Shown here one piece after another: positions 16,476 to 24,384 of a stretch of DNA of 33,007 bases. Positions within the stretch are counted from its first letter, which is position 1. Every line of letters starts with the position of its first letter. The position numbers were made by a program, and so were the translations under genes. Below the pieces are notes generated by a model. The model saw only the letters and a program-made list of their open reading frames with translations. It was not told the origin of the DNA and ran no database searches. This DNA comes from CAYLZW01 sp964388085 (GTDB lineage: Bacteria > Myxococcota > UBA727 > CAYLZW01): positions 1 through 33,007 of the forward strand of contig CAYLZW010000034.1 in the NCBI GenBank assembly GCA_964388085.1. Direction: 5' to 3'.

Positions 16476-17683
16476 CGCACGACCTCGGGGATGTGCGTCG
16501 ACACGTATGGGTTCTTCGGCGCCGGCGCGTGCCGCTCCCCCACGAGGGGCAACGCTTTGCCGGCTCGCATCTTCCGCTGTGCGTCCCGACGATTTGCTTT
16601 CGTGAGCGCGACGGCCTCGGCCGTGTTCCTCGACGTGGAGTTGCAGGCGCGGTGGTCCCCGTGCTCTGCGTACCCGTAGGCCATACACGGATGACAATCG
16701 GCGCGCACGTCACACGTCGGACATTCGGTCATCTGCCCGAACGTGGTCTTACGGATCTTGTCGAGCAGCGGCGAGCGATACCAGACGTCCGCGACGCCCT
16801 GCTCGAGCGTGTTGCCGGCCGAGACCGGGAACATGGCGCAGGGATAGAGCGACCCGTCGGCCCCGACGGTGACGAGCCTGCGAGCTACCGCGCAGAGGCC
16901 GCTGTCGGGAGTCCAATGACCATCACCGACGCATTCGCCGGGGTTGTCGCTCTCTCCCGCGAGCGCGTACAGGTCCGGCCGAGAAAAGTACTTCTTGCTG
17001 AGCTCCTCGGCCGAGCACAGGTACTCCTGGGGAGCGGGATCGCCGCTGTTCCTGCGGTAGACCTCGGGGCTGAGCTGAATGGGGCTCTCGAGCTCCGCCG
17101 CCAACCCGACGAGCTCGTCGAGGTGGTCGATGTTGAAGGTCATGACGTTGGCCTTCATGATCGTGACGATGCCGCGCTCTTTGAGCAGCCGAATGGCGCG
17201 CACCGAGCGAGCGTGAGAGCCGGGGACCTGCGTGAAGCGGTCGTGTACCTCGGCCTCGTGGCTGTAGAGCGAGATGTGTACTTCACTGACGCCGAGCTGC
17301 TGCAGCCGATCGGCCTTGCGCTCGTCGATGAGCGTGCCGCTCGTGTAGATGCGCACGGCGAAGCGCTTCTTGCGGGCTAGCTCGACGAGGTCGAGGAAGT
17401 CACGTCGGAGGAACGGTTCGCCGCCGCTGAAGGTGACGACGAGGACGCCGATGCTGGCCAGACCGTCGAGGATCTTCGAATAGTCATCGAGGGTGACGCG
17501 CACGTGCGTCGGGTGCGTCTCCTCGTCCTCGTAGCAGTGCTGGCACTTGAGGTTGCACTTGTTCTCGACGTAGAGGTGCGCGAAGCGCGGGTGCAGCGAC
17601 TTCCAGCGGGTGGCGTCCTCGGTGGGGATGAGGCTTGGCGTCGAGTGTGCGCCGCCGATCTGGACGAGCTGCGCGGCGCTCAT
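16472..17683 (-). CDS. Radical SAM/SPASM peptide-modifying enzyme 2
   Basis: A 403-residue paralogue of enzyme 1. CxxxCxxC is at Cys43, 47 and 50 (CNLKCQHCY), GGE at 87-89. SPASM cysteines are Cys264-x12-G-x4-Cys282, 321, 324, 330, 333 and 347. Shared blocks with enzyme 1 include TSGTLIDE, KADRL, EVHIS-YSH, EVHDRFT and the SPASM region, while the middle (residues about 180-250) differs, which may mean different target residues or substrates. The ATG at 17683 overlaps the HprK-like kinase stop by four bases (ATGA), a strong sign of coupling. The likely role is modification of one or more of the three precursors; the exact bond formed cannot be told from the sequence. Confidence 0.92.
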   Translation of the reverse strand: MSAAQLVQIGGAHSTPSLIPTEDATRWKSLHPRFAHLYVENKCNLKCQHCYEDEETHPTHVRVTLDDYSKILDGLASIGVLVVTFSGGEPFLRRDFLDLVELARKKRFAVRIYTSGTLIDERKADRLQQLGVSEVHISLYSHEAEVHDRFTQVPGSHARSVRAIRLLKERGIVTIMKANVMTFNIDHLDELVGLAAELESPIQLSPEVYRRNSGDPAPQEYLCSAEELSKKYFSRPDLYALAGESDNPGECVGDGHWTPDSGLCAVARRLVTVGADGSLYPCAMFPVSAGNTLEQGVADVWYRSPLLDKIRKTTFGQMTECPTCDVRADCHPCMAYGYAEHGDHRACNSTSRNTAEAVALTKANRRDAQRKMRAGKALPLVGERHAPAPKNPYVSTHIPEVVR

Positions 17684-18516
17684 GGGCTGATTGCCTCCAA
17701 CAGGCGCACAACGACCGTGTCTGAATCATCGGCGAGGTCCCGTTTTACAGAGAACACCGGCACGGACATGGCCAGTGCGGTTGTGCGAGCTAGAGTCGCG
17801 TCGAGGAGGGCAGGATCCCGTGTGAAAGACACGACATGGCGCAGCAGCGCTTGCGCGGCTCTCGCTGGCGCCAAGCGCTCGATCGACGTACCCATCGTGC
17901 TTCTTCCACTAAGGATGCCGACAGCTGCCAGAGGCGCACGTTCAGGAGAACCGCGCCGACCGTTCACACCGAAGAATGGGGTTCCGACAAGACGCGCAGT
18001 GGTTGGGAGCCCATCAACGATGGCGATGTCGTCGCTGAGGTATGTTGTCGCAGCGAACCCATTCGCTATGGTGGACTTGCCCGCCGTAGAGATTCCAGGG
18101 AACAGCATACCGCGACCGTCGAGGATCCCTGCTGCAGCATGGAACATTAGACCGCCCAAACGGTAGGGAAGCCACGACGAGAGAAACAGGCGTAGGCCGT
18201 TGCCAAGCGTCATGCGCGGCGACGTACTTGACGCCGCGATGAGACGGAGTGTGGAGTCCTGTTGGGTGTAGACTCCCTCGACGAGGTCCGGCACCGCCAA
18301 CACCAGTTCCTCCCGGACAAGCTCCACGCGGGCGCCAAGATGATTGGGTAAACTGCTGCTAAGGCGGTGATGTTCGTTGCTGGCACCCTCGAATAGGACG
18401 CGCAAAGCCAAGCCCCCATATTCGCTGTTATGAAACTCCTCTTTGGCCCACGACGACCATTCTGGCGGCCATGCAGTCGCCTCCAATACCACAGGCCCCA
18501 CTTGATATCCCGGCAC
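17680..18516 (-). CDS. HprK-like peptide kinase
   Basis: A 278-residue protein. The second half has the HPr kinase pattern: His126 in FHAAAG, a P-loop GISTAGKST at 141-149, then SDD at 161-163 corresponding to the His, Walker A and acidic residues of HprK. The first 110 residues lack the N-terminal domain of true HprK and are not recognised. HprK-like kinases occur in RiPP clusters; those of paeninodin-type lasso peptides phosphorylate the C-terminal Ser of the precursor. All three precursors here end in Ser, so that reaction is the favoured guess. The start is a GTG at 18516, 12 bases after precursor C. The gene has lower GC (35 of 60 bases in the line at 17701) than its downstream neighbours. 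Confidence 0.83.
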   Translation of the reverse strand: MPGYQVGPVVLEATAWPPEWSSWAKEEFHNSEYGGLALRVLFEGASNEHHRLSSSLPNHLGARVELVREELVLAVPDLVEGVYTQQDSTLRLIAASSTSPRMTLGNGLRLFLSSWLPYRLGGLMFHAAAGILDGRGMLFPGISTAGKSTIANGFAATTYLSDDIAIVDGLPTTARLVGTPFFGVNGRRGSPERAPLAAVGILSGRSTMGTSIERLAPARAAQALLRHVVSFTRDPALLDATLARTTALAMSVPVFSVKRDLADDSDTVVVRLLEAISP

Positions 18517-18528
18517 GCCCGCTCCGCT

Positions 18529-18750
18529 CTAGGAGCTCACATTTGTGGCATTGCACCCCGACTGCTCGGCCTTGTTCCGATAGATGATGTCCGGCCCGGG
18601 GGCCCCAGGCCCCGGCGCAGCCTCGCCGTTGCACGACAGCGCAAGTCGTTCGAAAGATTCCGAGCTCGTGAGTGCTGGGGCCCGATAGGATGCTCGCTTC
18701 CGCGTGCCATTTTCAACACGGCGAGCTTGCCGATCGTCTCGAGTAATCAT
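18529..18750 (-). CDS. Putative RiPP precursor peptide C
   Basis: A 73-residue peptide, the longest of the three. After a basic N-terminal extension (about 20 residues, rich in Arg) comes YRAPAL at 22-27, LTSS, FERLALSCNG at 33-42, a Gly/Pro/Ala repeat-like section (PGPGAPGP), a second Cys (Cys66; the first is Cys40) and the end VSS. The ATG at 18750 has AAGGAAG five bases upstream, the best ribosome binding site of the three precursors. It starts 39 bases after the large lipoprotein gene ends, and its stop is 12 bases before the kinase start. Being separate from A and B at the opposite end of the operon, it may be the first product translated. Confidence 0.8.
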   Translation of the reverse strand: MITRDDRQARRVENGTRKRASYRAPALTSSESFERLALSCNGEAAPGPGAPGPDIIYRNKAEQSGCNATNVSS

Positions 18751-18755
18751 TGTAG

Positions 18756-18763
18756 CTTCCTTC
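18756..18763 (-). promoter_or_regulatory. Ribosome binding site of precursor C
   Basis: GAAGGAAG on the minus strand ends five bases before the ATG at 18750. It supports the choice of start and suggests efficient translation of this precursor. Confidence 0.65.
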
Positions 18764-18789
18764 GTTGTCGCTGGTTCTAGCTCCCGGCC

Positions 18790-21700
18790 TCAATATCGAA
18801 TGACAACTCGACCGGGTGACTGTTGCTCTGCGTACACGACGTCAGGAGGGGTCGTCGCCCCTCCGATGAGGTTCAACGCTGCAACAAGAACCGATTTTGG
18901 CGGTGTTGCGTTTGCTTGATAGGACGAATCCCCGACTTGTCGCGGACTCAGGGTATCGCTGCCCATGAACAAGCCAACGCGTGGGCCGCCGTTGACCAAC
19001 ATGTCCGCACGGCTATCGCCGTTGAGGTCCGCGACCACCATTCCCGCTTGCCAGTTGATCGCGACGGCAGCCGACGCTCGCATGCGTATCGCGGAGTTGG
19101 CGAAAACCCCGCCACTCTGGAGCGTAACGTGGAGGCCGTCATTGGCCAGGACACCGATATCGACCGCCCCGTCGCCGTTGACATCCCCCGCGCTCAGGTC
19201 CCAACCGTAGTTGGTCGGCGCCGACACGGCGAATGGGAAGATCACGTCTGGAGCGGCCACTGTTGCGAGATCGACCTGCGCGGGCCAAGCCACTCGCGCT
19301 GCGCCACGGACAACGTAGAGCCGCCCTTGATCGAAGTCAGAAACGACAAGGTCCGTGTATCCGTCTTCGTCCAAGTCGCCGACGTCTGCGAGCGAGTACC
19401 CAGCTCTGTGGGCCCCCGACCCACTGTTCGTAATGATGACATCCGCCCTGTCCGCCAGCATTCCGCTTGCGGGAGCAACTCCCGCGTTGAAGAAGATATA
19501 AGCCTGGTTTTGAGTGGCTGTGCCGACTCCCCAGTCCAGCGAATCGTCGCCATCGATGTCGCCCAGCGACACTGTCGGATTCCCCGCATCGAATACGCCA
19601 TCCCCCTCGAGAATCGCTATGGGGGCGGCATCTTCGGCGATTCCGTCCGGGCCCCCCGCATAAAGCAGCAGAAAGTCTGTGAAGCGCACCGCGTCCGACG
19701 CTACGACGAGAAGATCGTCGTACTCGTCGCCATTGATGGAAGGCACGGTATGCACCGAGAAGCCAAACAGAACGATGTCGCAGGTACCGCCGGGTTGGGC
19801 GCAGGGTACCGTCGCGGGGCTCGCCAACACACTCTGCGTCAAGCCGGAGGCAGTGTCGCTCCCCAGGACAACGACGACGCTCCCTGTCGCTCCACCCGGA
19901 GCCCCGATCACCAGGTCGTCCCGGCCATCGGCATTAAGGTCACCGCGATGCCGATTTATTGCGTAGCCGAATGAACTGGCCGATCCAATAGCGGCCGGAG
20001 CCGTCAACACCAGCTCCTGAGTAGCCGTCTCGATGCTGCTCGTACCGAACCCAACATTCCCAACGTCGTCCTCAGCGCACACCGCGAAGTGCCACGTCAC
20101 ATCGAACACGAGCCCATCCACGACGACCTGCTGAGCCGCGCCGCCACCAGCGCTCGTAAATGGAACGACGGCGACGTCTGCGGGCGGCGTCGCACAGTCA
20201 GCGCTCGTGAGTGCCGCGTTCTTGCGAGCCAGAATGGTCACCGTCGCAGAGTCCGTGGTGTCGTCATCACCGGGCTCCGCGAATGAGACCCCGATCTCAC
20301 CACGGACGTCCGAATCCCAGGCGAGCCCGACAGCCGGAGCAGCAGGCGGCACCGTGTCCACCGTGGCCGTGACCTCAGCCACCGTCTCATTCCCCACCTC
20401 ATCCGCGCACGCCACCACAAGCTCCTGGGCATCCCCGTCGGGGATCGACACCGGCAAGCTCACGACGCCACCGGCCGAGACGGGCGGGTCGCCAGCGTTC
20501 ACCTGCACGCCGCCAGCCGTAACAATCACGGCCTGGCCGTCACAGCCGGTGACCGTCGCTGAGAGCGTGCCCTGGAAGCCAGCCGCGTCGGAGTTGTCGA
20601 GCGGGCCCAGATCCGCGCCAGCGTCGGCGGCGTTGCGGGTCAAGCGCACCGTGGGGGTCGTGAAGGCCCACCCGACCGCGGGGGACTCGATGTCCACCAG
20701 GTAGTCGCGGCGGTTGGTGCCGCCGGCGTCCGTGCCGTCGTCGACGAGGACCTGCACCTGGCCGCTGCCCACCGGGAGCGTGACGGCGGCGAAGGTGACG
20801 CTCTCTCCCGTCGCGGAGACGGTCTGCGCGGCGGTGACGAAGTCGTTCACGTAGAGCTCGGCGGTGGCGCCGCTCGGCAGGCCCGGGCAGCTCACGGTGA
20901 AGGCGACCGAGGCCTCGTTTCCGCTCTGGAAGGCGGCGCCGATGGCGATGGGGTCCTGCGTCCCGTCGGGGGACGTGAAGGTGCACACGTGCAGCTCGCT
21001 GGTGACCGTGATGGTCGTCGTCGCTGACACGGCCGCGTTGCCGGTGGCGTCGGTGACCTGGGCCACGTAGCGGCAGGCGTCGCAGCTCAAGAAGGTCGCG
21101 GGCACGGCGAGCGTCTCGATGCCGCCGGCGGTCGTGTCGGTCAGCGTGCTCGCGCTGCCGAGCGCGTTGCCGGTCGGGGCTCCCTGCGCGTCGGCGAGGT
21201 AGATGGCCACCGGGCGGCCGGCCTCCGTGAGCGACACGTCGACGTTGAGGGACGTCTGGATGCCGATCTGCGTGGTCGGCTGCGCGTCGTCCGCGCTGCC
21301 GAGCGTCGCCGGCGGACTGTTGAAGGCGACGGTCGGCAGCACGCCGTCGATGACCGGGGCGTAGGCAGCGCTGGTCGCCAGGTTGCCGGCCGCATCCACG
21401 CACTCGGCGGTGATGGAGGGCGCGCCGTTTGCGAGCGTCACCGCGAGGAGCGTGAGCGTGCCTCCCGGAGCCGGACCGCTACCGGCCTCGGTGCCGCCCA
21501 CCAGCAGGCGGGCGGAGGCGCCGTCCGTCGTGATGACGAAAGTGACCTGTAGGCCAGGGGTCCCCGGGACCTCGTCGTCACTGGCGAGCAGCGACGTCTG
21601 GGTCGGCAGGAAGATGGCGCAGGTAGGAGCCGTGACGTCGACGATCACGTCGGCGCTGTTGCCGCTGGCAGCGACCGCGTTACCGGCTTCGTCGCTCGCC

Positions 21701-24057
21701 TGCACGCTCAGCGTGTGCGTACCCTCGGCGAGTGACACGCCTGTGAAGGTGACGGCGTTGCCGCTCGTGGTGCCCGTGCCGAGGTCCGCCGCCAGGCTGC
21801 TCTGCAGGGTGACCGTGCGGCCGTCCTCGATGGCGCAGGCCGCGCTCTCGAAGGTCACCGTGACGTCGCTGCTGATGGGGGCGGCGCCGCCTTCGCTGGC
21901 GGTCACGTCCCCGTCGCTGTCGGCGTCTGCGGCGACGACGATGGACGCCACGCAGGGGCCGTTACTGTCGACCCGGACGTTGAGGGCAGCGTTCTCGAGC
22001 GGGTTACCGGCAGCGTCTCCGCCGACGACGTCGAAGGCGTGCGCGCCGTCGGTGAGGGTGGCGACGAAGGCGCAGACGGCGTCGCTGGCGCCGCTGACGA
22101 CGCAGGTGTCGAGCGGGGTCAGCAGGTCCTCGCTCAAAACGAGCACGACGCTGCGGGTGTCCATGCCGCTGACCGTGGCGCCGAGCGCGACGTCGAGGAT
22201 GGCGGTGGTCGTGTCCTGGTCGTCGGCGCCGCCGAAGACCGCGCCGTCGGGGGTGGTCCAGCTGAGCGTCGGGGCCACGCGGTCGAGGCCGAGCGCGAAG
22301 TCGCGGCTCTCGCTGGCGCCGCCGTCGAGCGCGACCTCGAGGTGCAGCGCGCGCAGGACGCCGTCCGGGCTCTCGTCGGGGTGCAGCGTGACGTTCGTGA
22401 AGGTCGCCTCGCAGAGGCCGTTGTTGAACGACCACGCATCGCCCACGGCGGCGTCGGTGTCGCCGGCGGCGCGGATGTCCTGATCGAGCCCCTCGACGTC
22501 GAGCAGCGGGTCGGTGAACGGGCAGGCGCCGTTCTGCGCGGGTGCCACGACGGCGATGTTGCGCTGGTAGGCGGTGCCGCTGCCCTGGTTCGGAGCGGCG
22601 AGGTTCAAGCAACCGTCGCCGAAGCCGCCGCAGACCGGCAAGCCCACGACGCGGATGCCGACCGGCGGCGTCGTGAAGGTGATGGTCACGCTGTCGGCCG
22701 CGCCGGCCACGTCGTTGCTGCTGAGCTGCGCGCTCAGCGTGGACTCGCCCTCGGGCACCGTGACGACGAGGGTCGCCGAGCCGCTCTGCGCGCTGTCGCC
22801 GCCGAGCGTGGCAGAGAACGTCTCTCCGTCGACGGTGACCACGGCGAGCGCGCCCGAGCAGTGCCCGGGGCTGCCGAGCGCGCCGACGCGCACGACGATC
22901 TGGTTGCCGCCGTTGGCGAGGTCGACGTCGAACAGGTCGCCCGCGCCGGCTTGCGGCTGCAGGATCTCGGCGTCGCAGACGGGGAAGGCGGGCACGACGA
23001 CGGTGAGCGTGTCGACCGACGACGGGAAGTTCACCACCTCGGCGCTGATCTCGGTGGCGCCGGCCTCGGCCGCCAGGACGGGGACGACGGCGGTCATGAC
23101 ACCGGCGCTCGGCGCGAGCGTCCCGAGGAAGCTGACCGGATCGGTGCCGGGGCCGTCGAGGCTGACGCTGACGCTGGTGACGCCGGCAGGGACGTCCGCG
23201 CACTCCACCGTGACGTCGAAGCCCGGTGACGTCGTCGGCGGCGCGTCGGTGCGCGGCGCCGTGATGGTGCAGACCGGATCCGGCAGCACGACGGTGCCGG
23301 AGACCGTGATGTCCCGCTCGACGCTGGCGGCCGGGGAGTTGTCGAGCGAGAAGGCGAGCGTGTAGTCACCGTCCTCGAGGTCGATGGCGCTCGCGGTGAA
23401 GCGCAGGTTGCCGTCGAGCTGCCCGCGGTAGGCGGCCCCCACCGGCGCGCCCGCGTCGTCGCGGATGACCAGCGTGGCCGGCTCGTTGGCGCCGACGCCG
23501 AGGCAGGCGACCGTGACGCTGAACGGCGGATCGACGCTGTCATCGGCCGGCGTGAGGAAGTCGCAGCTCGGGTTCGCCTCGATGACGCGCGCGGTCACCG
23601 TGACGGAGTCGGCCTTGTAGCCGTCGGCCTCGGCGCGCAGCGTGTGCTCGATGCCTTCGGCGTTCGCGAGCAAGGTGACGTTGCTGAACAGCGCGCGCTC
23701 GTCGGCGGCGCTGACGGTGGCGACCTCGACGTCGTCGACCAGCAGGGTGACGTCCACGGCGGCGGCCGGATCGACCTGCAGCCGCACGGTGATCTGCAGG
23801 CCGTCGCTCGTGCCGTCGAGGTCGTCGATGGCGGTCAGCACGGCGTTGTTCAGCGGGGAGAGGAAGGCCAGCTCGGCGCCCGCCGTGGCCGGCCCGCCGT
23901 CGGTGGTCTCGATCGGACCACAGGTGCAGCCGCCGAGCGCGAAGGCCGCGAGCAGGCCACCGAGCGCCCACGTCGTCCAGGCGGAGCCTGCCGCACCGAG
24001 ACCGTTCGTCGACGAGTCGCCTCGCGTGCAATGCGCGCGTGCAGAAGAACTACGCAT
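18790..24057 (-). CDS. Large lipoprotein with Ig-like repeats and C-terminal FG-GAP propeller
   Basis: A 1755-residue surface or periplasmic protein. The ATG at 24057 gives a long basic n-region, then a hydrophobic core ending at LGGC (Cys44), a lipobox. Residues about 60-1340 hold some ten to twelve Ig- or FN3-like domains, many beginning with PxCxFxxP-type strands (PSCDFLTP, PVCTITAP, PTCAIFLP, HVCTFTSP) and often with a paired Cys. From about 1350 to the end there are seven FG-GAP repeats with calcium-binding DxDGxxD-type loops (GDLNADGRDD, GDIDGDDSLD, GDLDEDGYTD, GDVNGDGAVD, ADLNGDSRAD and two weaker), enough for a seven-bladed beta-propeller as in integrin alpha chains. It is probably an adhesin-like protein. 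GC content drops in the propeller part. Any link with the RiPP operon is based on position only. Confidence 0.87.
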   Translation of the reverse strand: MRSSSARAHCTRGDSSTNGLGAAGSAWTTWALGGLLAAFALGGCTCGPIETTDGGPATAGAELAFLSPLNNAVLTAIDDLDGTSDGLQITVRLQVDPAAAVDVTLLVDDVEVATVSAADERALFSNVTLLANAEGIEHTLRAEADGYKADSVTVTARVIEANPSCDFLTPADDSVDPPFSVTVACLGVGANEPATLVIRDDAGAPVGAAYRGQLDGNLRFTASAIDLEDGDYTLAFSLDNSPAASVERDITVSGTVVLPDPVCTITAPRTDAPPTTSPGFDVTVECADVPAGVTSVSVSLDGPGTDPVSFLGTLAPSAGVMTAVVPVLAAEAGATEISAEVVNFPSSVDTLTVVVPAFPVCDAEILQPQAGAGDLFDVDLANGGNQIVVRVGALGSPGHCSGALAVVTVDGETFSATLGGDSAQSGSATLVVTVPEGESTLSAQLSSNDVAGAADSVTITFTTPPVGIRVVGLPVCGGFGDGCLNLAAPNQGSGTAYQRNIAVVAPAQNGACPFTDPLLDVEGLDQDIRAAGDTDAAVGDAWSFNNGLCEATFTNVTLHPDESPDGVLRALHLEVALDGGASESRDFALGLDRVAPTLSWTTPDGAVFGGADDQDTTTAILDVALGATVSGMDTRSVVLVLSEDLLTPLDTCVVSGASDAVCAFVATLTDGAHAFDVVGGDAAGNPLENAALNVRVDSNGPCVASIVVAADADSDGDVTASEGGAAPISSDVTVTFESAACAIEDGRTVTLQSSLAADLGTGTTSGNAVTFTGVSLAEGTHTLSVQASDEAGNAVAASGNSADVIVDVTAPTCAIFLPTQTSLLASDDEVPGTPGLQVTFVITTDGASARLLVGGTEAGSGPAPGGTLTLLAVTLANGAPSITAECVDAAGNLATSAAYAPVIDGVLPTVAFNSPPATLGSADDAQPTTQIGIQTSLNVDVSLTEAGRPVAIYLADAQGAPTGNALGSASTLTDTTAGGIETLAVPATFLSCDACRYVAQVTDATGNAAVSATTTITVTSELHVCTFTSPDGTQDPIAIGAAFQSGNEASVAFTVSCPGLPSGATAELYVNDFVTAAQTVSATGESVTFAAVTLPVGSGQVQVLVDDGTDAGGTNRRDYLVDIESPAVGWAFTTPTVRLTRNAADAGADLGPLDNSDAAGFQGTLSATVTGCDGQAVIVTAGGVQVNAGDPPVSAGGVVSLPVSIPDGDAQELVVACADEVGNETVAEVTATVDTVPPAAPAVGLAWDSDVRGEIGVSFAEPGDDDTTDSATVTILARKNAALTSADCATPPADVAVVPFTSAGGGAAQQVVVDGLVFDVTWHFAVCAEDDVGNVGFGTSSIETATQELVLTAPAAIGSASSFGYAINRHRGDLNADGRDDLVIGAPGGATGSVVVVLGSDTASGLTQSVLASPATVPCAQPGGTCDIVLFGFSVHTVPSINGDEYDDLLVVASDAVRFTDFLLLYAGGPDGIAEDAAPIAILEGDGVFDAGNPTVSLGDIDGDDSLDWGVGTATQNQAYIFFNAGVAPASGMLADRADVIITNSGSGAHRAGYSLADVGDLDEDGYTDLVVSDFDQGRLYVVRGAARVAWPAQVDLATVAAPDVIFPFAVSAPTNYGWDLSAGDVNGDGAVDIGVLANDGLHVTLQSGGVFANSAIRMRASAAVAINWQAGMVVADLNGDSRADMLVNGGPRVGLFMGSDTLSPRQVGDSSYQANATPPKSVLVAALNLIGGATTPPDVVYAEQQSPGRVVIRY

Positions 24058-24384
24058 TCCATCTCCATGTCGGCCGGTTGGCGCCGTGCCGAAATCTACC
24101 GTGCAAGCTCGGCAAGCGCGACGAGAAGCGCGCCTGTGGTCGCCGAGGCTACACGCTTTCGCGGAGCGGGTCAGCGTGGTTTTGCAGCCGCAGCGCGACG
24201 GCCAGGCCCCGAGGCCCCCCGAGGTCGGGGGGCTTTGTAGCCTCGCGCTGAACGCAGCGGGTTGACGTCGCTGCGGTGATGCCGGAACACCGGGGGCGCG
24301 GGCTGCCGAGTGGTGCCGGATCTCCGCCAAGACTGCCTCAATATCGCCCAGGACGGGCCCTATCCGACGAGCCCTGCCCAGAGC
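24058..24384. other. Gap between the PqqD-like gene and the large lipoprotein gene
   Basis: 327 bases with no supported gene. The reading frame of the lipoprotein stays open up to 24330 but that extension is basic and has no signal peptide, so I left it out. The gap holds one strong GC-rich palindrome (separate entry). It should contain the lipoprotein promoter; no convincing sigma-70 box was found. Confidence 0.6.
24214..24236 (+). terminator. Perfect GC-rich palindrome with short T run
   Basis: GCCCCCCGA GG TCGGGGGGC followed by TTT: a nine-pair perfect stem (the inner pairs must open to form a loop). The T run is on the plus strand although all nearby genes are on the minus strand, so it would be a poor terminator for the PqqD-like gene. 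It could block antisense transcription or act as a bidirectional hairpin. It shares AAAGCCCCCCGAC with the hairpin after moxR. Confidence 0.4.

Larger units (their letters stand above)
13456..18750 (-). other. Putative RiPP biosynthetic operon (precursors C, B and A with tailoring enzymes)
   Basis: Eight genes in one direction: precursor C, HprK-like kinase, radical SAM/SPASM 2, radical SAM/SPASM 1, S26 protease, precursor B, precursor A, degenerate-S26/GNAT fusion. Spacing is 12 bases, 4-base overlap, 4-base overlap, 25, 4, 50 and 10 bases, which strongly implies one transcript. Precursor C is 39 bases below the end of the large lipoprotein gene, so the promoter lies either inside that gene or further upstream. 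No lanthipeptide, thiazole or lasso-cyclase enzyme and no transporter is present in the operon. The biosynthetic role is inferred from gene content and the shared precursor motif. Confidence 0.75.

Noticed and set aside
13456..18750. Lasso peptide cluster
   Set aside because: The YxxPxL motif and HprK-like kinase fit, but there is no asparagine-synthetase-like cyclase and no B2-type leader protease; radical SAM enzymes are not part of lasso synthesis.
20300..24057. DNA tandem repeat array or CRISPR in the lipoprotein gene
   Set aside because: The repetition is at protein-domain level (Ig-like units of varied sequence); no regularly spaced identical DNA repeats were seen.
24058..24330. N-terminal extension of the large lipoprotein to 24330
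   Set aside because: The extension is basic and unstructured, contains the palindrome and would place the lipobox about 135 residues from the start, too far for a signal peptide.
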